Of a DNA stretch of 13,502 bases, positions 8,082-13,502 are shown in pieces. Every line of letters begins with the position of its first letter. Positions within the stretch are counted from its first letter, which is position 1. Location of the stretch: assembly GCA_021029095.1 (NCBI GenBank), contig JAJOHG010000571.1, forward strand, positions 1 to 13,502, read 5' to 3'. The notes below the pieces were generated by a model. That model was not told the origin of the DNA. It saw nothing but the letters and a program-made list of their open reading frames with translations, and searched no databases. Made by a program: the position numbers and the translations under genes. The stretch is from Phellopilus nigrolimitatus. Lineage: Eukaryota > Basidiomycota > Agaricomycetes > Hymenochaetales > Hymenochaetaceae.

Positions 8082-8667
8082 AGCGCAGATCATGCACAGG
8101 GCGAAAGAGTTGTAGGGTGGGAGTGTCCATGAGAATCTTCGGAGCTCCATGTTCTTGTGATTTGCGACAAGCGGGAAAGATAGTAAGAATTTAAATAAGA
8201 ATGTGAATACGTATTTCTGTGTATGTTGAAATTCGATAGCGTATTACATGTACATGTACATGAGACCTTTTAGTGTCCTAGTTCGACACTCTTCCTGAGT
8301 CATCCTGGTCTTTTTTTCCTTGGTGCTAGCGTGTCTTGACTCTCCAAGTTCGGCTTCGTTTCCCCACCACTCCCTGTGGGTGTCGTGTACCCGGGCCCGG
8401 ACCTTGATCTTGATCTTGTGGCGTCACTCACCATTGCCTCTGGCATGCTGCCAGCTCAACTCATTTAGAAGGAAAGTCCCATCCACATAGTTTTTGTCCC
8501 TCATTTATCTAGAATGCATGTATTCTAATATCTCCTAAAGTACGTGGCAATAATTATCTGAAAAAAAAAGGAATCGTAGTTTGCCATGCGGAGCAATGGC
8601 CCACTACCAAAGTTGATTAAACCCAAAGTCAAACCTGAACTACATGATTTTTGTCCAGTACAGACCG
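8082..8667. other. Intergenic interval, no gene recognised
   Basis: This is AT-rich sequence downstream of the Argonaute relic and of the minus-strand small ORF, so it may be shared 3' flank. TACATG is repeated three times in tandem at 8245-8262. A short CTTGAT repeat lies at about 8403-8414. I see no RNA gene and no supportable reading frame. Confidence 0.5.
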
Positions 8668-9054
8668 TCAAATGTCACCGAAGTTGAAATCGTCTTGAGA
8701 CGGGAATTTCGGGAAGTTTTTGAAATCGGGATCGACCCCAAAGCGTAACTTGTTAAAGACTGACATGGACTGTTCCTGGTTCAATGGCAATTTGTTGAAC
8801 TTGACGGTGGTATGGTGTTCGTAATTCTTGACGATTCCGTTGTTGCTTTCCGGTGTTAAAGGCGCTGTTTTTGTCCAAACTCCCCGATAATTGGGCACTC
8901 TTGTGCTTCCAACCATGAAGATCTTTCTATCACTGTTTAGCTTTTCGCTCGTGAGCAGTATTAACGCGAGCCTGCATCCATAATTTCTACTCTTCTCTGT
9001 AAAGACAAGGAAGAGAGAGTTGGGTTCAAATACCGAGATATCAATTGGCGACAT
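8668..9054 (-). CDS. Orphan small protein of 128 aa, function unknown
   Basis: This is a single open frame from ATG at 9054 to a stop at 8668. It begins MSPIDISVFEPNSLFLVFTE and includes KIFMVGSTRVPNYRGVWTK and FNKLPLNQEQSMSVFNKLRF, ending in an aromatic, Asp-rich tail (FPKFPSQDDFNFGDI). There is no signal peptide or membrane helix and I recognise no family. Codons are less GC-rich at third positions than in the ferroxidase. A plausible 5'UTR intron (GTGAGT..GACATACAG) ends eight bases before the ATG. The composition is protein-like (few Cys, balanced charge). A lineage-specific gene or a remnant of a larger gene are both possible. Confidence 0.4.
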   Translation of the reverse strand: MSPIDISVFEPNSLFLVFTEKSRNYGCRLALILLTSEKLNSDRKIFMVGSTRVPNYRGVWTKTAPLTPESNNGIVKNYEHHTTVKFNKLPLNQEQSMSVFNKLRFGVDPDFKNFPKFPSQDDFNFGDI

Positions 9055-10117
9055 TCTGAGTTCTGTATGTCATGCACAAAGCTGTCAGCACCAAACAGAC
9101 CTCTGGTTTTTATAAGAATCACTCACAGTTCTGGGATCTCTGTGGGTCTTTCTGTGATGATGTTAACTGGAAATTATGTGCAGGTTTATATAACATGCCG
9201 CCTTAACATTGCATGCTGTTGCCTTTGTGCACGGCCTGCCTCTTTCGTCATCAAAGGACAACCGATGCGCCACTAGTAACTATTGCAGAACTCCAGAGTG
9301 CCAATCCTGGGATGCATACCGCAACCGTCGCGATAGAGTCGATGCAAAGTACTGGCAAACTTGCTGCTGTAGAAGTGTAGCCTCGTTACTGTCGTAGCTG
9401 CATCGGCCAGAATGGCATTTTTGTCCTCCCGGTTGCGGAAGCAAAGCAAGTGAGTGGCGGGTCGTTAAGCTGGTTGAGAGTTTTGCTGCTGGCCAGTGCA
9501 GAGGTGCTCTGTCCTTTGTCTGTTTCTCATACGGGCTAATTATTGATTTGCTATGAGGCCAGTCAGAGCTCCCCGGAGACGAAATCGAGGATCAGTCGCC
9601 TGGATAGCACATTTTTATGTGTTTTGACTTGTTCAGAGTACATGCACGGTCGCCGTCCTTGGCGGCGCGTATGATATCAGCTCCCCCGCCTTTTACTCTT
9701 TTTTATCTCTTGCTTGAATGAGGTTGTATGGAGTACAAGTTCAGCAATGTCTATCATTGTGGCTTTTCTCATGTTCGCGGTTTGCCCGTACCAGCGGCTG
9801 TGATTTATTTGTGCTCTATTAGTTAGATTCCACTGGCTCCCCTCCAGCCAGCATCCTTTTAATTTATGTCCAGTCCCGCATGTACGTTCATATTCGTTTG
9901 TGTCTTTGGAATACACTATATTTTTTCAACTGGATGACGCACATGTCGGTCGCAGATCGCTACATGTCCAGGACTTCCTTCGTGTTGAGTGTAGATTTGT
10001 TCGTAGGGAAAAGAAGGAGACAGGTCATACATGTAGTACATAAACACAGATATATGCATATACCGCTCGCATTCGCATGCGTTACTTTTTTACGGGTCCA
10101 AGTACAAAAAGACAACT
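9055..10117. other. Intergenic interval, no gene recognised
   Basis: Mixed-composition sequence with only short, unconvincing open frames on either strand. The right end holds the 3' flank of the ferroxidase gene, which stops at 10118. The left end holds the likely promoter and 5'UTR of the small minus-strand ORF. No tRNA boxes, inverted termini or long repeats were found by eye. Confidence 0.5.
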
Positions 10118-12603
10118 TCAGGACTTTCGCACGAGGCGCGCGACGCGGCCGACGCCGTAGAAGCGGCCGCGCGCGGCCTTCGCGTCCGCCTTGCGGCGCG
10201 TGTCCTCCTCGACCTCCGCGTCCGAGAGGCGCTCGCCGAGCGCGTACCACGACACGCTCGCCATGCCGAGCACTGCCGTCAGCACGCAGCCCGCCATCGC
10301 GCCGATGCCGCGCGCGTGCCAGCCGTTGTTCTGCAGGAACGGCCCGAGCGGCAGCCCCGTGAGGTCCGTCGTGCTGTTCAGCCCCGCCGCGTTGCCCGCG
10401 GTCGGCACGCCGAGCGCGGCGCACTGGTCGTACAGGAAGCCCGGGACGGGGTCGTCTGCGGCGGCTGCGAGCATGGCAGTTGGCGACGTGACGAAAGTGA
10501 CCGCGAGGCCGGACTCGAGGTGCCACTCGATATGGCCTGTGCGCCCGCAGGTGAGGTTAGTAAAGGAAGATGGAGAGTAGAAGAGAGAGGAAACGCACAG
10601 TGGAAGAACCACGCGCCCGGGTTGTCCGCGACGAAGCGCAGCGTCGCGCGCCCGCCCGCATCGACCTGCACGGTGTCGCGCCGCACGGGGTTCGCCTGGC
10701 CCTCGACGACGGGCGGGTTCAGCGCGGGGTCGGAGGACGTGTAGTCCGTGCCGCGCCCGACGATCTGGAACTTGTGCCCGTGGAGGTGGCTGTTAGTGGA
10801 AGGGACGGTCAGCGTGGGCGCGGAGGAGCGGGGAGAAAAGGCGACGTACAAGGGGTGGTTGCCGGTGTCGCTGTTCATGACTACGATGTCGACCGTCTCG
10901 TTCACGGATAGGATGAAATTCCACGGCCCGTACGCGCTCGCGACTTCCGCCGAGCCGGGGCCGACGTCCTGCACAAAATTGTCAGCACTCTTTTTTTTAT
11001 GAAAAAAGGAAAGGAACGAGGCGCACCGCGTCGAGGCTCAGCGCGCTGAACACGGTCGGCACGATGGGCGCGTCGTACGTTATGTTGTTGAACGTCGCGC
11101 GGTTCGTGCCGTCCGTCATCGTGTTGAACGCGACGAGCAGCGGCACCGTGCGCGCCGCGGGCGCGTACTGCGCGACGGCGGGGATCGGCACGAGCGCGGT
11201 GTCGTTCGTCTCGCTGTACGCGTCGATCGTGGCGGGTGGCTCGAGCGGTGCACCGGTGGCGTAGGAGATGCTTGCGGTTGCGTCTGTAAACGCGTTTATA
11301 AGTTACCGAATGGAGTGGGCGGGGGAGGGGCGCGCGTTACGCACTGGGGTTGAGCGTGTCGGGCACGGTGTCGAACATGGTCGTGTCCATGTTCGCGTGC
11401 ACGGCCCAACTCGCGGGCGTGCTGTCGTTGCGCGCGGTGACAAGCACGGAGTAGCGCTGCGCGACGGTGAGCGCAAGCAGGTCGACGGGCGCCTCCTGCG
11501 TGTCCGTGCCGTCGACCTCGATGATGCGCATGGCGTGCCCGTCGATCCAGAAATAGAACATCGAGAACGCGGCGGTGTTGACGACGCGCAGGCGGTACGT
11601 CTTGCCGGGCTCGAAGGGCAGCGTCGCGTTGCCGCCGTATCCGTTTAGATACGTCCCGTTCTGCGCGAAGTAGATGAGCGCCGCGTCTGCGCGCGCGACC
11701 CACCGTAATTATAATTATGGTTAACATATTTGATATTAGGAGTTTAGACAGAGGAACGCGCACCGGGCACGGGCTCCGCGCCGCCGGGGTTCGCGATGCT
11801 GATGAACTGCTTGATGAGTACGGAGTGCTCTTGATGGTACCAGTCGCCGAGCACGACGGTGTACTCTGCGTCGTATGAATGCACTTCGGTGGGCGGGTGC
11901 AGCGTGAGCGGCGCGCGCAGGCCGTCGACGTAGTGCCCCTTTTTTCAGCGGGCGTCAGAGTTCCTTTTTTTTCTTACAGAGAAAAGGGACAGCGACGTAC
12001 CATAGCGTGCGCGTGGATCCAGTAGGAGCCGTGCTGGCCAGATGCATTGACGGGCACAGTGTAGGTGAAAGTCTCGCCGGGAGGATTCCGCTGTGCGTGA
12101 GGCAACGTTAACAAAGACTGGATTTACAATTAAATACATTAAGTAATAATAAATAGACGAAGCGATCGTGATGGGGACAAAACGCAAGAGCCGTCGATCG
12201 CCAGAGCGGGCAGCGAAGCTTTGAGGGACGACAGGACCCAACGACGTCGGGAGAAAAAAAAAAAGAAGAAACGGGGGCGCTCACCACTGGCTGACGGCGA
12301 TGGCGCCGTCCATCCAGCTGACGCCGTTGAAGTACATGCCGTGGTGGTGCAGCGTAGTCGGCTCGCTGAGGGAGTTGAAGGCGTGCAGGACGAGCGTTGT
12401 CGTTGGTGCTGACGTCGATGGGCGGCGGCGGCCAGGAGCCGTTGACGCCGATTGCGCGGCGCGGGAAGAGCCCGTCGGGGTTGACGCCCTCGACGTAGGT
12501 GATGTTCCACCAGAGCTCAGTCGTGCCCGCGCGGACTGCAGGGAGGGCTGCGAGCAGCGCGCGCGACGGCGGCGGTGGCGGCGAGGGCGAGGGCGGCGCG
12601 CAT
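10118..12603 (-). CDS. fet3: Fet3-type iron multicopper oxidase (ferroxidase), eight exons
   Basis: Fet3 oxidises Fe(II) at the cell surface and hands Fe(III) to the Ftr1 permease. Exons are 12603-12285, 12090-12001, 11938-11764, 11686-11345, 11283-11027, 10968-10850, 10789-10599 and 10536-10118. Six introns are 58-77 nt and the first is 194 nt. The product is about 636 aa once three 1-bp breaks are allowed for. In order: signal peptide, TELWWNITYVEGVNPDGLFP, TTLHHHGMYFNG, GSYWIHAHAM, GGAEPVP (Glu equivalent to the yeast Glu185 iron ligand), MFYFWIDGHAMRIIEVDG, TMFDTVP, the spliced HPFHLHGHKF, and the spliced FFHCHIEWHL. All four copper motifs are thus present. A membrane helix (GIGAMAGCVLTAVLGMASV) and a basic tail ending RLVRKS follow, as in cell-surface Fet3 and unlike secreted laccases. 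Breaks: about +1 in the signal peptide (12560-12600), +1 near 12396, -1 near 12086. Exons 3-8 hold one frame across every junction. Confidence 0.93.
10790..10849 (-). other. 60-nt in-frame intron splitting the HPxHxHG copper motif
   Basis: On the minus strand the donor is GTACGT (from 10849) and the acceptor is CTAACAG (to 10790). Splicing joins CACCCCTT to CCACCTCCAC and creates HPFHLHG, the type 1/3 copper ligand motif. The intron is 60 nt with no in-frame stop, so an unspliced reading inserts 20 residues after HP and still stays open. Gene finders may miss it. Confidence 0.9.
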
Positions 12604-12652
12604 GGTGCGGGCGCGGTCTGTCGGTGCAGGAGGGCAGGAGTGGTTTTTTGAG

Positions 12653-12661
12653 TTATCAGAT
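12653..12661 (-). promoter_or_regulatory. Iron-responsive GATA element 1 (ATCTGATAA)
   Basis: The plus strand reads TTATCAGAT, so the minus strand reads ATCTGATAA, about 50 bp upstream of the ferroxidase ATG. This is an exact match to ATCWGATAA, the site of fungal iron-sensing GATA repressors (SreA/Sre1/Fep1/Urbs1 group). It adjoins the TATA-like sequence. Confidence 0.75.
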
Positions 12662-12670
12662 AGTATATGT
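12661..12670 (-). promoter_or_regulatory. TATA-like sequence of the ferroxidase promoter
   Basis: The minus strand reads ACATATACTA about 60 bp upstream of the ATG, the only TATA-like stretch in the proximal promoter. It directly abuts GATA element 1, so a bound repressor could block it. The short distance to the ATG makes it tentative. The start context CGCACCATG is a normal fungal one. Confidence 0.35.
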
Positions 12671-12705
12671 AGAGCGGGCGAACGCGGGAAACCCTTACTG
12701 GACCC

Positions 12706-12714
12706 TTATCTGAT
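12706..12714 (-). promoter_or_regulatory. Iron-responsive GATA element 2 (ATCAGATAA)
   Basis: The plus strand reads TTATCTGAT, giving ATCAGATAA on the minus strand, about 105 bp upstream of the ferroxidase ATG. It matches ATCWGATAA exactly. Confidence 0.75.
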
Positions 12715-12770
12715 ACGCAATACAGATCGGAAATAGACGTCGTCCCGTCAGATGGCCGCTGCTTCCATCT

Positions 12771-12779
12771 ATCTGATAA
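12771..12779 (+). promoter_or_regulatory. Iron-responsive GATA element 3 (ATCTGATAA)
   Basis: ATCTGATAA lies on the plus strand, about 170 bp upstream of the ferroxidase ATG. It matches ATCWGATAA exactly, in opposite orientation to elements 1 and 2. The three sites are spaced 53 and 65 bp apart. Confidence 0.75.
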
Positions 12780-12902
12780 CTGGTCCAACGTGCAGCACCT
12801 GCGTCCCTCCGTCACCCCGTAAGCAATCATTATAATATGTATTTGGTGTTTGCCCAACATATGTATATTGTACGCACACAGATGAACTACGTGTTTCTAC
12901 TG

Positions 12903-13016
12903 TAAGGAGTACACGCGCGGTTGAACAATCTATCGATGTTTATGCACCTTCTCTCTTTGACCGACTCCACCTCTGCGACCGGCATAAGTAAAGAGTACAC
13001 GTACGGCTGAACAATC
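12903..13016. repeat. Diverged 28-bp direct repeat, 86-bp period
   Basis: A 28-bp unit at 12903-12930 recurs at 12989-13016 with 24 of 28 identical bases (shared parts GAGTACACG and TGAACAATC). The second copy abuts the 3' end of the minus-strand reading frame ending at 13015. This suggests an old local duplication of its 3' flank. Confidence 0.7.
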
Positions 13017-13502
13017 AATAATAGGCTTTGTAAAACGTCTCCCCAGTCGACTCTGTTTCCTTCAACACCGATTGAATCGGAGCAACTTCTCCTGGCGATG
13101 CAGTACGTGTGTAAAGCAGCACCTGTTTTGCAATTTCCAGGGGCTCCCAATAATAAGAACGGCGACCAAGAACTGCTGTATCCACGGCCATCGAAATTAT
13201 CTCCTCGAGTGTCGTGTTTGATTCCCACCTTCTGTTTAAATAGATTTCGCCCATGAATTTATTGCAGAAACGCAAGTCAGCCTCGTCATATGGATTTGTG
13301 TTGTACTGGACAGCAGTGTAGGGTTTGAAAATGAAATCACGTCCAAGTCCGAGTTGAGGCAGGGGCGGTCCACTCAGGAGTTCCTTCAATTCAATGCTGG
13401 CAGGATATGCCAGCATCCACTTTGTGCTACCATATCTGCCACCTACTGGCATAGCTGCAATCACGCGGAGGTCAACCATGTCATCTTCCTGAACACTATC
13501 TC
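13015..13502 (-). CDS. Unrecognised protein, C-terminal part, runs off the right edge
   Basis: The frame is uninterrupted from the window edge to a stop at 13015. A Met at 13479 is possible as start, but the frame stays open upstream of it (SVQEDD before MVDLRVIAAM), so the true start is probably outside. Visible stretches include PVGGRYGSTKWMLAYPASIE, GLGRDFIFKPYTAVQYNTNP, NKFMGEIYLNRRWESNTTLE and VLGRRSYYWEPLEIAKQVLL, ending in ETFYKAYY. It has mixed charge, is rich in Tyr and Leu, and shows no membrane helix or known motif. It is transcribed in the same direction as the ferroxidase and lies upstream of its promoter. Unlike most of the window it shows no frame break. Function unknown. Confidence 0.55.
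   Translation of the reverse strand, partial: DSVQEDDMVDLRVIAAMPVGGRYGSTKWMLAYPASIELKELLSGPPLPQLGLGRDFIFKPYTAVQYNTNPYDEADLRFCNKFMGEIYLNRRWESNTTLEEIISMAVDTAVLGRRSYYWEPLEIAKQVLLYTRTASPGEVAPIQSVLKETESTGETFYKAYY

Noticed and set aside
9241..9397. A possible coding exon on the plus strand (VTIAELQSANPGMHTATVAI)
   Set aside because: It has no adjoining exon with convincing splice sites and no recognised family; too short to support.
10191..11648. Several plus-strand open frames of 110-140 codons
   Set aside because: They are antisense to ferroxidase exons with clear copper motifs; their Arg/Pro/Val-rich content reflects complementary GC-rich codons.
12887..13228. A minus-strand frame of 113 codons with an internal Met
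   Set aside because: It overlaps in another frame the longer uninterrupted reading frame ending at 13015, which continues to the window edge and is more protein-like.
1..13502. CRISPR array, tRNA or rRNA genes, bacterial operon features
   Set aside because: No regularly spaced repeats, no tRNA B-box with matching arms, no rRNA-like sequence; intron-rich genes show a eukaryotic nuclear origin.

Overview
The window looks like genomic DNA of a filamentous basidiomycete, probably a wood-decay type Agaricomycete. The signs are GC-rich coding sequence cut by many 53-77 nt introns with GTRNGT-type donors, a CAP59/CMT1-family glycosyltransferase, a Fet3-type ferroxidase with the basidiomycete-style N-terminus, and AT-rich intergenic DNA. 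No function was confirmed by database search; all identities come from reading the translations.

Layout. 1-727 (minus) is a piece of SEC24, open at the left edge and carrying a TAG inside an exon. Directly upstream of it, 863-1150 (minus) holds two blocks of proteasome ATPase RPT5 with the part between them missing, so the left end is a mosaic of truncated housekeeping genes. 1151-2138 has no recognisable gene but holds palindromic and tandem repeats. 2139-3976 (minus) is a CAP59/CMT1-like mannosyltransferase relic with two in-frame stops and several frameshifts. It is interrupted by a 459-bp MITE-like element (2580-3038) with 16-bp terminal inverted repeats and a TA duplication. A strong 18-bp-arm hairpin (3981-4037) sits just upstream of its start.

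4220-4917 (plus) is an unrecognised two-exon gene with local frame breaks. 5045-6318 (plus) is an unrecognised membrane-protein gene with five well-formed introns. 6355-8081 (plus) is an Argonaute relic (L1, PAZ, L2/MID, PIWI) with an in-frame stop, many frameshifts and lost catalytic residues. 8668-9054 (minus) is an orphan small ORF.

10118-12603 (minus) is the best-preserved gene: a Fet3-type iron multicopper oxidase with eight exons, all four copper motifs and a C-terminal membrane anchor. It has three single-base frame breaks in its first 520 bp. Its promoter holds three exact ATCWGATAA elements (12653-12779), the signature of the fungal iron-responsive GATA repressors. 13015-13502 (minus) is a partial, unrecognised reading frame running off the right edge.

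How it fits together: only the ferroxidase can be tied to a pathway (reductive iron uptake, under predicted GATA-factor repression). The rest of the window looks like a gene graveyard of captured or decaying copies of housekeeping, glycosylation and RNA-silencing genes. Two explanations compete for the many 1-bp frame breaks: real decay, or indel errors in a long-read assembly. The in-frame C-to-T type stops in three separate relics, the MITE insertion and the lost Argonaute catalytic residues cannot be explained by indel errors alone.
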